Assembly: GCF_015210005.1 (NCBI RefSeq)
Contig: NZ_MU158698.1
Span: 1,909,479 to 1,973,478, forward strand
DNA length: 64,000 nucleotides
Direction: 5' to 3'
DNA from: Sphingobacterium hungaricum
GTDB taxonomy: Bacteria > Bacteroidota > Bacteroidia > Sphingobacteriales > Sphingobacteriaceae
Under the pieces are notes generated by a model. The model saw only the letters and a program-made list of their open reading frames with translations, searched no databases and was not told the DNA's origin. The position numbers and the translations under genes are program-made. This document shows, one piece after another, positions 45,071 through 53,655 of this stretch. Positions within the stretch are counted from its first letter, which is position 1, and each line of letters opens with the position of its first letter.

Positions 45071-46291
45071 TTAGTTTGTGTAGTAGTTGCTTTTAGCGAT
45101 TTCTTGGATTTGCGAGTCACCAGAACCCAAATATCTTCTGGCTGCCACGACTGTTCTGGTCTGGAAATCGTCATAGTTTTTTGCGTCTCTGAGCATGCTG
45201 TTGATTCTGACCGTTCCTGCGGCGTGGATAAATTCTCCATTTCCAAGATAGAGCGCGACGTGGGTGACTCTTGGGTTTTCTCTTGTGCCTTTGCTCATCG
45301 CAAAGAATAAAAGGTCAGCAGGTTTGAGATTTTTCAATGCTTTTGCTGAATCAAAATCTCCATTCTCATCCAGAATATCAATTTTTTCTCCGGCTAATAC
45401 TTGCTGTGAGGCATCTCTAGGAATAATGTAGCCGTTCATAAAATAGGATGTTTTGGTAAAACCGCTGCAATCCACTCCTTTGACCGAAGTTCCTCCCCAC
45501 AAATAAGGAAGACCCATCATGGTTTTTGCACTTGCCAGAATGTTATCCGCAGTTGGGTTTCTCGAGGACAGCCATTCGTCAAAAGGTTCTACTTCAGAAG
45601 CTGGAATATAGGCCTTGCGGTTGTCTGGGTAAGAAACCTGCACATAATCGCCAGCTCTTTTGTCAAGAGCCAGGATATCGCCATACACTAAATCCGTAAC
45701 TCGTAAGCTATTTACTGCCGCTTGGGAAAGCGACTTTCCAAACTCTTCGGTATAAATTACTTTTTCTCTTTTGTTCCATAATTCAAAATCTTGCTGATTC
45801 ATCGGGCTGATAGATGAAGTCGGAACCCAAGCGATGTATCCTTCTGGAGTTCGGACACGAAAATCACCGCCAGATTTCTGTAAAATATCTACTCGAGTGC
45901 CCAATAAAACTTGCGTAGCCATTTCTGCTGAATGGCTTGGCTGTGTTCTCAAATTAGCGACCGACAAATTCACGACACCTATTTTTGTATCTCCGACGGT
46001 TTCATCCGGCAATTGAATAAATTCCACCTCGATTCCTTGTTGCTTAAACTCTTTTTGCAGGTATTCCGTGGCAATTGATTCTGTGGTTTGTATGCTATAT
46101 TTTTTTTGGATAATATCTGCGTGTTTTAGCTCAATTAACTTCGTTCTTTTATCGGGAGCATAGATTTTTCTTGCACTTTCAATAGACTGAACAATCTTTC
46201 TGTATGTCGAGGAATCCTGTTGGGAATAACAGCTGTGGTTTATGGTCAAAAAAAGCACAACAACGGGCAGAATTTTTTTGTAAAGGGTCAT
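45071..46291 (-). CDS. NlpC/P60 endopeptidase with SH3-like domains (dipeptidyl-peptidase VI type)
   Basis: A 406-residue exported cysteine peptidase that cleaves gamma-D-Glu-diamino acid bonds in peptidoglycan peptides. Layout: signal peptide (about 1-23), a helical N-domain, two bacterial SH3-like domains (about 105-165 and 190-245; KSGGDFRVRTPEGYIAWV and KRAGDYVQVSYPDNRKAYI), then the NlpC/P60 core (about 255-395). The catalytic Cys is in GVDCSGFTKT and the His in RVTHVALYLG, with the third polar residue in FIHAAGTV. This layout matches YkfC of B. subtilis. First gene of the peptidase, epimerase, SusC, SusD operon. It supplies L-Ala-D-Glu to the epimerase. Confidence 0.88.
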   Translation of the reverse strand: MTLYKKILPVVVLFLTINHSCYSQQDSSTYRKIVQSIESARKIYAPDKRTKLIELKHADIIQKKYSIQTTESIATEYLQKEFKQQGIEVEFIQLPDETVGDTKIGVVNLSVANLRTQPSHSAEMATQVLLGTRVDILQKSGGDFRVRTPEGYIAWVPTSSISPMNQQDFELWNKREKVIYTEEFGKSLSQAAVNSLRVTDLVYGDILALDKRAGDYVQVSYPDNRKAYIPASEVEPFDEWLSSRNPTADNILASAKTMMGLPYLWGGTSVKGVDCSGFTKTSYFMNGYIIPRDASQQVLAGEKIDILDENGDFDSAKALKNLKPADLLFFAMSKGTRENPRVTHVALYLGNGEFIHAAGTVRINSMLRDAKNYDDFQTRTVVAARRYLGSGDSQIQEIAKSNYYTN

Positions 46292-46398
46292 TTTGATTAA
46301 ATATTTATTCTAATTTAACATTAATGAGTCAAATTCGCAATTTATTTTACATGTTCTTAATACAAACGTGAAAAAAAACGCATATCAAGATTTCATGG

Positions 46399-46406
46399 TA
46401 ATTTTG
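46399..46406 (+). promoter_or_regulatory. -7 promoter element of the glycosylasparaginase gene
   Basis: TAATTTTG fits TAnnTTTG exactly and is 12 bases before the ATG at 46419. It lies inside the longer open frame that begins at 46368, which argues for the later start. Confidence 0.6.
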
Positions 46407-46418
46407 TATACTTGTTTT

Positions 46419-47450
46419 ATGAATACGGATAACACAAATTCCAGGAGGAATTTTATTAAGCAAAGTATACTTGGAGCGACAGCGATTGGTTCTATTTCGG
46501 CGATGACCGCTTCCAAGCCGGCGGCTGTGAAGGGAAAGCCTATTGTAATTTCGACATGGGATTTCGGTATAGCTGCCAACAAAGAAGCTTGGAAAGTTTT
46601 AAGTGCGAATGGACGTGCGCTGGATGCGGTAGAGCAAGGCGTTAAAGTTGCAGAAGCCGATTTAAATAATCCGACGGTTGGCAAAGGCGGTTATCCTGAC
46701 AGAGATGGATTTGTGACCTTGGACGCTTGTATTATGGACGAGTTTGGAAATTGTGGCTCTGTCGCTTTTCTGCAAAATATCGCACATCCGATTTCAGTAG
46801 CTAGAATGGTTATGGAAAAAACACCACATGTGATGCTGGTCGGTGATGGTGCTTTGCAATTTGCTTTGCAAAATGGTTTTTCGGAAGATAATTTATTGAT
46901 TCCATCATCCGAAAAAGCATGGAAAGAATGGTTAAAGGAGAAGAATTATAAACCTGTCATGAATATTGAAAACAAATCGTTTTCTACAGAGCGCTTGCCG
47001 GGAAATCAATACAATCATGATACCATTGGCATGCTTGCCTTAGATGCTGCAGGAAATCTTTCTGGTGCGTGTACGACAAGCGGAATGGCGTTTAAAATGC
47101 ACGGTCGCGTCGGGGATAGCCCGATTATTGGAGCCGGACTGTATGTGGATAACGAAATCGGCGGTGCGACTTCGACAGGAGTGGGAGAGGAAGTAATTCG
47201 CACGGTTGGAAGTTTTCTTGTGGTTGAATTAATGCGTCAGGGCTATTCGCCAGAAGCGGCTTGTAAAGAGGCTGTGAATAGGATTATCAAAAAGAAGCCG
47301 GAGACGGCAAAGGAAATTCAAGTCGGATTTTTGGCTCTGAATAAAAACGGCGAATACGGTTCATACGCATTGCAAAAGGGATTTAGTTATGCGCTTTGCA
47401 ATTCTGAAAAACAAGATTTATTAGTAAAGGGAAAACATATTTACCAATAA
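46419..47450 (+). CDS. N4-(beta-N-acetylglucosaminyl)-L-asparaginase
   Basis: A 343-residue exported Ntn-hydrolase that cleaves GlcNAc-Asn bonds of glycoproteins. The start at 46419 is chosen because it gives a twin-arginine signal (SRRNFIKQ followed by a hydrophobic stretch ending SAMTAS) and because the promoter lies upstream of it. The proenzyme cleaves itself before Thr202 in NHDTIGMLALD, where that Thr becomes the nucleophile. Substrate-binding sequences GRVGDSPIIGAGLYVDNEIGGATSTG follow (given by position, about 227-254). Divergent from the NlpC/P60 operon, with which it may share a taste for cell-surface glycopeptides. Confidence 0.88.
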   Translation: MNTDNTNSRRNFIKQSILGATAIGSISAMTASKPAAVKGKPIVISTWDFGIAANKEAWKVLSANGRALDAVEQGVKVAEADLNNPTVGKGGYPDRDGFVTLDACIMDEFGNCGSVAFLQNIAHPISVARMVMEKTPHVMLVGDGALQFALQNGFSEDNLLIPSSEKAWKEWLKEKNYKPVMNIENKSFSTERLPGNQYNHDTIGMLALDAAGNLSGACTTSGMAFKMHGRVGDSPIIGAGLYVDNEIGGATSTGVGEEVIRTVGSFLVVELMRQGYSPEAACKEAVNRIIKKKPETAKEIQVGFLALNKNGEYGSYALQKGFSYALCNSEKQDLLVKGKHIYQ

Positions 47451-47476
47451 TTATTTAAAATATGACAATTACGAGT

Positions 47477-47484
47477 TAGTTTTG
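47477..47484 (+). promoter_or_regulatory. -7 promoter element of msrA
   Basis: TAGTTTTG fits TAnnTTTG exactly, 26 bases before the msrA ATG at 47511. Confidence 0.55.
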
Positions 47485-47510
47485 AAGTTTTATCTACTTA
47501 AATTTAAACT

Positions 47511-48026
47511 ATGAAAGCAACATTTGGAGGTGGGTGCTTCTGGTGTACAGAAGTAATTTTTCAGCAAGTAGAAGGTGTAACTTCTGTTTTGCCGGGATAC
47601 ATGGGCGGAACAAGAGAAAATCCTACATACGAACAGGTTTGTTCGGGAGCTACCGGGCATGTAGAGGTGATTGATATTGAGTACGATGAAGAGAAAGTAA
47701 GTTTTCGAGAATTGCTTTCGATATTCTTCAAGACGCATAATCCAACAACTTTAAATCGACAGGGAGCTGACGTTGGAACGCAATATCGTTCTGTTATTTT
47801 TTACCATAATGAGGAACAGCGTTTGTTAGCCGATGAGTTTATTACAATGTTGGAAGAGGCTGAAATTTATGAAGAGAATATCGTAACGGCTGTGGAACCT
47901 GCCGATAAATTTTGGGAAGCTGAAGATTATCACGTCAACTATTTCAATCGAAATCCCCAAAATCAATATTGTGCAGCTGTTGTTGCTCCGAAACTGAATA
48001 AGTTTTTAAAGGATTATAAGAAATAA
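47511..48026 (+). CDS. msrA: peptide methionine (S)-S-oxide reductase
   Basis: Repairs oxidised methionine in proteins using thioredoxin. The 171 residues show the catalytic GGCFWCTEVIF motif (Cys9 nucleophile, Cys12), the GYMGG loop, THNPTTLNRQGADVGTQYRS (family signature, about 83-102) and the Cys in QYCAAVVAPKL near the end as a resolving residue. The length is normal for cytosolic MsrA. A terminator follows. The neighbours do not suggest a pathway link. Confidence 0.95.
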   Translation: MKATFGGGCFWCTEVIFQQVEGVTSVLPGYMGGTRENPTYEQVCSGATGHVEVIDIEYDEEKVSFRELLSIFFKTHNPTTLNRQGADVGTQYRSVIFYHNEEQRLLADEFITMLEEAEIYEENIVTAVEPADKFWEAEDYHVNYFNRNPQNQYCAAVVAPKLNKFLKDYKK

Positions 48027-48048
48027 AAATATACTTGTAACTTTATTT

Positions 48049-48079
48049 AAACCTCATGAAATTTTCTTGAGGTTTTTTT
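48049..48079 (+). terminator. terminator of msrA
   Basis: AAACCTCA (48049-48056) and TGAGGTTT (48068-48075) pair across an 11-base loop, followed by T residues. It starts 23 bases past the msrA stop. Confidence 0.75.
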
Positions 48080-48168
48080 GTTCTTTTACTTTCGGTTAGG
48101 TAGGATATAAGAATTCAAAAATGAAGAACTAGAAAACTTTCTTTCTCAATTTCATTTTGATTTTAATG

Positions 48169-48214
48169 CCACGAATACACGAAGGATTTTTACAACTATT
48201 TGTGTTTTTCGTGG
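48169..48214. repeat. CCACGAATACACGAA-type intergenic inverted repeat
   Basis: CCACGAATACAC (48169-48180) and GTGTTTTTCGTGG (48202-48214) form an imperfect hairpin. Sequences of this kind are common intergenic elements in Bacteroidota genomes. The 245-base gap between msrA and the beta-lactamase gene holds nothing else beyond this, the msrA terminator and AT-rich sequence. Confidence 0.5.
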
Positions 48215-48271
48215 TTTTTTAACACAGAAAGTCTTTCCACAATTTTTTAATTTTTACTTTTTAATTTTAAC

Positions 48272-49150
48272 TTATTTTGTCAAAAAATAATCGAAAGCCG
48301 CTTTGCTGATTTCAGCAATGATTTTGTCATTCGTCTCTTCGTTTTCCAATGAATTATTCACAAAAATGCTGATTGCTAAGTGTTTTTTGTTCGGAAGCTC
48401 AATGATTCCCACATCGTTTAAAGCTCCAGCCAATCCATATGAAGTTACCGCAGAAGTTCCGGTTTTATGATAAACAACAGTGTTTTTTGGCAACAAACCT
48501 TTGATGCGGTTAAGTCCTGTGCTCGTTTCTTTCATGATTTTCCAAAGAAACGATTGGTAGTCATTTGCCAATAAAGGTTGCGTAAAAGATTTTTGAAGTA
48601 AATTATTCATGTCATTAGGGGATGAATAATTCAAATATTGAATGTTCCAATCTGAACCCATAGTTTCTTCGTCGGCTACAATTTTAAGATTTTCAATCCC
48701 TAAATTTTCAAAATATTGCTCCGCAACGTCAGGACCACCGATCCATCGCAACAAAATATCGCATGCGTTGTTGTCACTCCGCGAAACCATGACGCTCAGC
48801 AGCTCGTCCATTGTCACCGCACTATTTCCGTTAGGATATTTATCGCGTAAAGGGCTCCATGTATTTTCTAGCAAATCGGCTTTTGTCACCAATAATGTAT
48901 GGTTTAAAGGGATATTTTCCTTCTGCATTTTGTCCAAAACAACCAATGCAATCGGATATTTAAAAACGCTTTGCATCGCGTAAAATTTGTCGCCATGGTG
49001 GTTGATTTTTTCGCCGCTTTCAAGATGGAAAATCGAAACCCCCACTTGCGCTTTTTTATCACGAAGTATGTTTTCTATGCTTGTTTCTAAGTTTTGAGAA
49101 AATGATTTTCCAAAGAATAAAACGAGGATAATGGCTACAATGTATTTCAT
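48272..49150 (-). CDS. class A beta-lactamase
   Basis: A 292-residue periplasmic serine beta-lactamase. The signal peptide is about 1-18 (ending SFS). Motifs: S61-V-F-K64 (SxxK), S125-D-N127 (SDN) and K229-T-G-T (KTG). The omega-loop region is ADEETMGSDWNIQYLN (about 159-174), of the type found in the PER/VEB/CfxA-like branch of Bacteroidota class A enzymes. The general-base Glu cannot be placed with certainty by eye. The spectrum could include cephalosporins, by family analogy only. It starts 13 bases after the parC stop, so it is probably co-transcribed with it. No mobile element flanks it, so it looks resident. Confidence 0.88.
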   Translation of the reverse strand: MKYIVAIILVLFFGKSFSQNLETSIENILRDKKAQVGVSIFHLESGEKINHHGDKFYAMQSVFKYPIALVVLDKMQKENIPLNHTLLVTKADLLENTWSPLRDKYPNGNSAVTMDELLSVMVSRSDNNACDILLRWIGGPDVAEQYFENLGIENLKIVADEETMGSDWNIQYLNYSSPNDMNNLLQKSFTQPLLANDYQSFLWKIMKETSTGLNRIKGLLPKNTVVYHKTGTSAVTSYGLAGALNDVGIIELPNKKHLAISIFVNNSLENEETNDKIIAEISKAAFDYFLTK

Positions 49151-49163
49151 GTTTTTTTAAATT

Positions 49164-51905
49164 TTAAAATAATCCCAATTGACCGTTGTCATCAATCTGA
49201 ACATCATCAGGATTGGTGATTTCCAGTTTGATATCATCTTTTTTAGGCTCAGATTCAGTCTTTTTATCTTCAGCCTTTTCTTCTGCGATAGTTTTCGTTT
49301 CCTTTTCGTCTACCGGCGCTGGCTCTTGGATTTCTTCAACTGCCGGAACAGGATTTTTACTTGCCACAGAAGCTAAATCCTTGTCTTCTGAAATTAATTT
49401 AACCTTACTAACCGTGTGAAGGGAAAGGCGATTGCCTTGTGCTTTCATGCCTTTCACATCGATAAGCTCGTTTAAATTTTGGTCGACATTTTCTTTTGTT
49501 TGCGATTTGCCTTTCAGCAAATCAATGTTTACGATCGGCTCATCCGCATTCGTAATAACCAGCAATTTGGAACCTTCTTCCTCATTGATAAAATTCACGC
49601 GCTTTCCTATCGGCTGATCGTCAAACTTAAAACGTTTCACATAATATGTGCCTGATTTTCCGTCTTGATGGATTACGCTATAAATCTGCTCTGGATAATA
49701 TTTTTCTAAACGAATCATTTTTTCATCAAAATGATTGTTTAAGTCAAAAGATGAAAGTTCGTAGGTTCCATCTTTCAATACGATTAATAACTTATCGTCT
49801 CCATCAAACTCTCCAAGAAATTTGCCACGCTCGTCAACGTTTAAGCGTTTCAGGATATCATCATACCATATTTTCCTGCCGGAAAGTGTAGACACGCCCG
49901 CGCTTTTAAATGTGACTTTTTTGATCGGATATTTTGTCACGATATTTCCTTGAGAACCTCGGCCTTTAATTGCGATTTCTGCAAAATCTTGGTCAAAAGC
50001 GAGCTTGCGGAGTTTCGCATGAGGTTTCAGCTGAATATTAACGATTTCCGCTTCGCCATTCGGATTCGCTGTAAAATAAATGACTTTAGATCCTTTGCCG
50101 CCTTTCGTCAAATCATATTCTTTGTCGCGGGTAATTCCCGTCACCGCGAATCGTTTGATGTAGGCAGTTCCAGAAGCACCATCTTTGTAAATGGCATTAT
50201 ATACAGTTCGCTCGTCACCTTTTTTGAATACCGCAACATGAATAATGTCTTTTCCAACAAACACCTTATCCTGAATCTTGACAACGGTAAATTTACCATC
50301 GCTTCTGAAAGCAATGATATCATCGATATCCGAACAATCTGAAACAAATTCATCTTTCTTGATTCCAGTTCCGATAAATCCGTCCACGCGGTTCACATAT
50401 AATTTGGCATTTGCTAAAGCAACCTGGGTAGCTTCGACTTTGTCGAATAATCGCAATTCTGTCTTACGTTCGCGGCCTTTCGCATATTTTCCGCGTAAAT
50501 ATTCAAACCATTCGATCGTATATTCGGTTAGCTGACGAAGATTTTTCTTAACAACTTTAATCTCGTCTTCCAAGGCTTTCATTTGTTCATCCGCTTTCTT
50601 TACGTCGAATCGCGTGATGCTGCTCATTGGTTTGTCAATCAATCGTTTGTAATCTTCCGGCAAGATCGGACGATAAAACTGTTCGAAAAAAGGTTCGAAC
50701 AAATGATTTAGGACTACAACAACAGTTTCAAAATCACCTGCATTTTCATAATCTTCATGTTTGTACATGCCTTCTTGAATGAAAATCTTAAGCAAAGAAC
50801 TAAAGAAAATCTTCTCTTGCAATTCATGCAATCGAATTTCTAATTCTTGTTTAAGCAACGCTTTGGTGAATTTGGTGTTTTCGATCAGAATATCATTGAC
50901 CGACATAAAGTACGGCTTGTTATTCTTGATGACACAGGTATTCGGTGAAATGGACGATTCACAAGCCGTGAATGCATATAAAGCGTCAATCGTCACATCC
51001 GGAGAAATTCCTGGCGCGAGATGCACCATAATCTCTACGTGTTCCGCGGTATTATCTTCTATTTTTTTGATTTTGATTTTGCCCTTGTCGTTTGCTGCGA
51101 CGACAGAGTCGATTAAACCGCCAGTAGTTGTACCAAAAGGAATTTCGGTGATGGCTAAGGTTTTCTTATCGCGCTCTTCGATTTTTGCGCGAACGCGAAT
51201 TTTTCCGCCTCGCTGTCCTTCATTATAATTCGACACATCGGCCATGCCGCCTGTCGGAAAATCAGGCAATAGGTTTGGACGTTCGCCTTTCAGAACCTGA
51301 ATTGAACCCTCAATGAGTTCAATAAAATTATGGGGCATAATTTTAGTCGCTAGACCCACGGCAATTCCTTCAGCGCCTTGCGCAAGCAATAGGGGGAATT
51401 TAACGGGCAACGTAACAGGTTCTTTGTTCCGACCATCATAACTTAATTGCCATTCCGTTGTGTCCGCATTGAAAACAACATCTAAAGCGAATTTTGATAA
51501 ACGCCCTTCGATGTAACGAGGAGCTGCCGCAGAATCACCAGTAATTGGGTCTCCCCAGTTTCCTTGGCAATCGATCAGCAAATCTTTCTGACCGATCTGA
51601 ACCATGGCGTCGCCGATTGAAGCATCGCCATGCGGATGATATTTCATCGTATTACCAATGACATTCGCCGCTTTGTTGTAGCGTCCGTCATCCATTTCCT
51701 TCAGCGAATGAAGAATACGGCGTTGAACAGGCTTAAATCCATCATTGATATGGGGAACGGCGCGATCTAGAATTACGTAGGAAGCGTAATCCAGAAACCA
51801 GTTTTCGTACAATCCCGATAGTGGAATGGTATTGCTGGTTTGTTCGTTCTCTTGTGGTATTAAATTATTTTGGTTGTCGTCAGTGTAATTCGTTTCGTCG
51901 CTCAT
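49164..51905 (-). CDS. parC: DNA topoisomerase IV subunit A
   Basis: The DNA-cleaving subunit paired with ParE. Over 913 residues: N-terminal winged-helix region with YHPHGDASI (89-97), where quinolone-resistance changes fall, the catalytic Tyr131 in AAPRYIEGRL, then the tower and coiled-coil gate (about 400-480), and a long C-terminal beta-pinwheel-like region to about residue 825. The last 90 residues are acidic, Lys/Glu/Pro-rich and probably disordered. No GyrA-box is recognisable by eye, which favours ParC. The beta-lactamase follows after 13 bases. A hairpin in the leader is listed separately. Confidence 0.88.
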   Translation of the reverse strand: MSDETNYTDDNQNNLIPQENEQTSNTIPLSGLYENWFLDYASYVILDRAVPHINDGFKPVQRRILHSLKEMDDGRYNKAANVIGNTMKYHPHGDASIGDAMVQIGQKDLLIDCQGNWGDPITGDSAAAPRYIEGRLSKFALDVVFNADTTEWQLSYDGRNKEPVTLPVKFPLLLAQGAEGIAVGLATKIMPHNFIELIEGSIQVLKGERPNLLPDFPTGGMADVSNYNEGQRGGKIRVRAKIEERDKKTLAITEIPFGTTTGGLIDSVVAANDKGKIKIKKIEDNTAEHVEIMVHLAPGISPDVTIDALYAFTACESSISPNTCVIKNNKPYFMSVNDILIENTKFTKALLKQELEIRLHELQEKIFFSSLLKIFIQEGMYKHEDYENAGDFETVVVVLNHLFEPFFEQFYRPILPEDYKRLIDKPMSSITRFDVKKADEQMKALEDEIKVVKKNLRQLTEYTIEWFEYLRGKYAKGRERKTELRLFDKVEATQVALANAKLYVNRVDGFIGTGIKKDEFVSDCSDIDDIIAFRSDGKFTVVKIQDKVFVGKDIIHVAVFKKGDERTVYNAIYKDGASGTAYIKRFAVTGITRDKEYDLTKGGKGSKVIYFTANPNGEAEIVNIQLKPHAKLRKLAFDQDFAEIAIKGRGSQGNIVTKYPIKKVTFKSAGVSTLSGRKIWYDDILKRLNVDERGKFLGEFDGDDKLLIVLKDGTYELSSFDLNNHFDEKMIRLEKYYPEQIYSVIHQDGKSGTYYVKRFKFDDQPIGKRVNFINEEEGSKLLVITNADEPIVNIDLLKGKSQTKENVDQNLNELIDVKGMKAQGNRLSLHTVSKVKLISEDKDLASVASKNPVPAVEEIQEPAPVDEKETKTIAEEKAEDKKTESEPKKDDIKLEITNPDDVQIDDNGQLGLF

Positions 51906-51932
51906 TTACTGCAAGGCTGTATTAATTTACCT

Positions 51933-51958
51933 AAAAAAGGGTTGATCGCTCAACCCTT
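51933..51958 (-). terminator. terminator-like hairpin in the parC leader
   Basis: On the minus strand AAGGGTTGA-gcga-TCAACCCTT is a perfect 9-bp stem followed by TTTTTT, a classic intrinsic terminator. It sits 28 bases upstream of the parC ATG. The nearest genes on the far side are on the plus strand, so there is no upstream minus-strand gene to end. It may be an attenuator of parC or the end of a short leader RNA. Confidence 0.6.
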
Positions 51959-52107
51959 GTAAATTTACAAAAAGCATTTTGAATTTGAGGAATGCAAGAG
52001 CTATGTTAAGCTAAAAGTCTTCTATAGAAATTTGACTGAATTTTATGTGCAATATATTCACATGTCAGTTATTTTTTTATAACTTTAAGTTAATTAATGT
52101 ATTTACG

Positions 52108-52533
52108 ATGAAAATTATTGTTGTTATTCTAGGTTTATTGTTTTCCCCTTCTTTTCAAGAAAGCGACGAAACATTAGTACGAAATTTCCTGATTAGTATT
52201 GAAAAAGGAAGTAATGAAGAAGTCGTCGACAAGTATTTGATTTTAACTGAAACCAGTGATTCACTGCAGATAGCAGATAGGAAAGAGTATTTAAATTTAG
52301 TCCTTGACGATCTAAGAGATACTTTGAAAATTAAACCAATTGAACATATAAAAATAACTCGAGTAACTGATTATTTCGATTATGATATTGATACTGATGA
52401 GTCAGGTTTTGATCATTTAATGATTGTTTCTTACAAGAACGAAAAATTATTGAGCGTACTCACTCACAATAATAAAATTAAGTCTTTCACGGGGATGCGA
52501 AAGGGTGAAACGGAAACCTTCTTTTTTTATTAA
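52108..52533 (+). CDS. small secreted protein of unknown function
   Basis: A 141-residue protein. The ATG at 52108 gives a short signal peptide (about 1-16, MKIIVVILGLLFSPSF). An earlier in-frame ATG at 52045 would add a non-signal-like stretch. The mature part is acidic (many Asp, Glu) with an N-terminal helix ETLVRNFLISIEKGSNEEVVDKYL and later beta-strands ending KSFTGMRKGETETFFFY, which suggests a small NTF2-like or similar fold. I do not recognise the family. A -7-like TAACTTTA (52080-52087) precedes it. It lies divergent from parC with no clear operon partner. Confidence 0.65.
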   Translation: MKIIVVILGLLFSPSFQESDETLVRNFLISIEKGSNEEVVDKYLILTETSDSLQIADRKEYLNLVLDDLRDTLKIKPIEHIKITRVTDYFDYDIDTDESGFDHLMIVSYKNEKLLSVLTHNNKIKSFTGMRKGETETFFFY

Positions 52534-52722
52534 AATCTTAGTCGTTGAATTTTCGAAAATTAACTTTCAGTCAAGAAAGGTCATTTGAGTTCTGTAAGAT
52601 TTTTGATATTCGACAATCAAAATCTTCTAAGAGGTAATTTGATATTTATTTGATCAACAGTTTTTTTTGCATAAAGCATGGGTTAAGATTTTTTTATTGA
52701 TAGGTTAAGTCTTTAGTTTTTG

Positions 52723-52730
52723 TATCTTTA
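52723..52730 (+). promoter_or_regulatory. probable -7 element of the esterase gene
   Basis: TATCTTTA differs from TAnnTTTG only in the last base and lies 33 bases before the ATG at 52764. The 230-base gap before the gene (52534-52763) shows nothing else. Confidence 0.4.
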
Positions 52731-52763
52731 AAATTCAACGATTTGAACTTATTCCAACGATTT

Positions 52764-53576
52764 ATGAAAGTTTTTAGACCCTTTATCTCTTGTTTGTTTT
52801 TCCTTGTTTCCTTCACGGCTGTAGCTCAGCAGATTACTTACAAGGAAGTTAAAGATATTCCTTACTATCCCAATTCATCCGATTCGTATATCAATGAAAA
52901 ATGTAAACTGGATATTTATTACCCAGAGAATAAAAAATCAAAAGCTACAGTCATTTGGTTCCATGGGGGAGGCTTAACAGGAGGGGCGAAGGAACTTCCA
53001 GAATATCTGAAAAATAAGGAGCTCACCATTATTGGAGTTGGCTACCGTTTCTCGCCGAAAGTCAAAGTTGCGACCATTGTCGAAGATGCTGCGCAAGCGA
53101 TTGCTTGGGCTTTCCAAAATATTGAGAACTACGCTGGTAGCAAAGACAAAATCATTTTAAGCGGGCATTCTGCTGGAGCTTATTTGGTCAATATGGTAGG
53201 TTTAAATCCAGCATATTTACAGAAGCACCAGATTTCGAACCAAGATGCTTTGGGGATTATTTCGTTAAGCAGTCAGGCAATTACGCATTTTACTGCCCGC
53301 AATGAAGTTGGGCTGAAAGAAACCCAACCGACGATAGATTCGTTAGCTCCGCTGTATTGGGTTACGAAAGATGCATCGCCAATCCTGCTGATTACTGGTG
53401 ATCGGGAATTGGAAATGGTTGGGCGTTATGAAGAAAATGCGTATCTCGCACGCATGTTGAAATTAGTTGGCCATACAGATGTGACTTTGCTGGAATTGGA
53501 CGGTTATGGACATAATATGACTTATCCTGCTTTTCCTTTATTGGTTAAGGAGATTGATAGGCTTTTGGCGAAATAA
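52764..53576 (+). CDS. exported alpha/beta hydrolase (esterase)
   Basis: A 270-residue secreted hydrolase with a signal peptide of about 1-22 (ending AVAQQ). The in-frame TTG at 52743 is less likely as a start because ATG 52764 opens directly on the signal peptide. Features: oxyanion hole HGGG (67-70), nucleophile elbow LSGHSAGAY (Ser136), acid residue in LLITGDREL and His in DGYGHNM, the full catalytic triad of the HSL/BD-FAE-like family. It may deacylate sugar or lipid esters. A single gene. Confidence 0.8.
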   Translation: MKVFRPFISCLFFLVSFTAVAQQITYKEVKDIPYYPNSSDSYINEKCKLDIYYPENKKSKATVIWFHGGGLTGGAKELPEYLKNKELTIIGVGYRFSPKVKVATIVEDAAQAIAWAFQNIENYAGSKDKIILSGHSAGAYLVNMVGLNPAYLQKHQISNQDALGIISLSSQAITHFTARNEVGLKETQPTIDSLAPLYWVTKDASPILLITGDRELEMVGRYEENAYLARMLKLVGHTDVTLLELDGYGHNMTYPAFPLLVKEIDRLLAK

Positions 53577-53655
53577 ATGAGCTTTGGTTGCACTAACTTG
53601 ACTTATTAACAAATTGCGCTATAAGAACCAGTAAATTTAACTTGAAAAGCAAGCA

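Noticed and set aside
46368-46418. Longer N-terminus of the glycosylasparaginase
   Set aside because: The -7 box lies inside it, and the twin-arginine signal begins properly at 46419.
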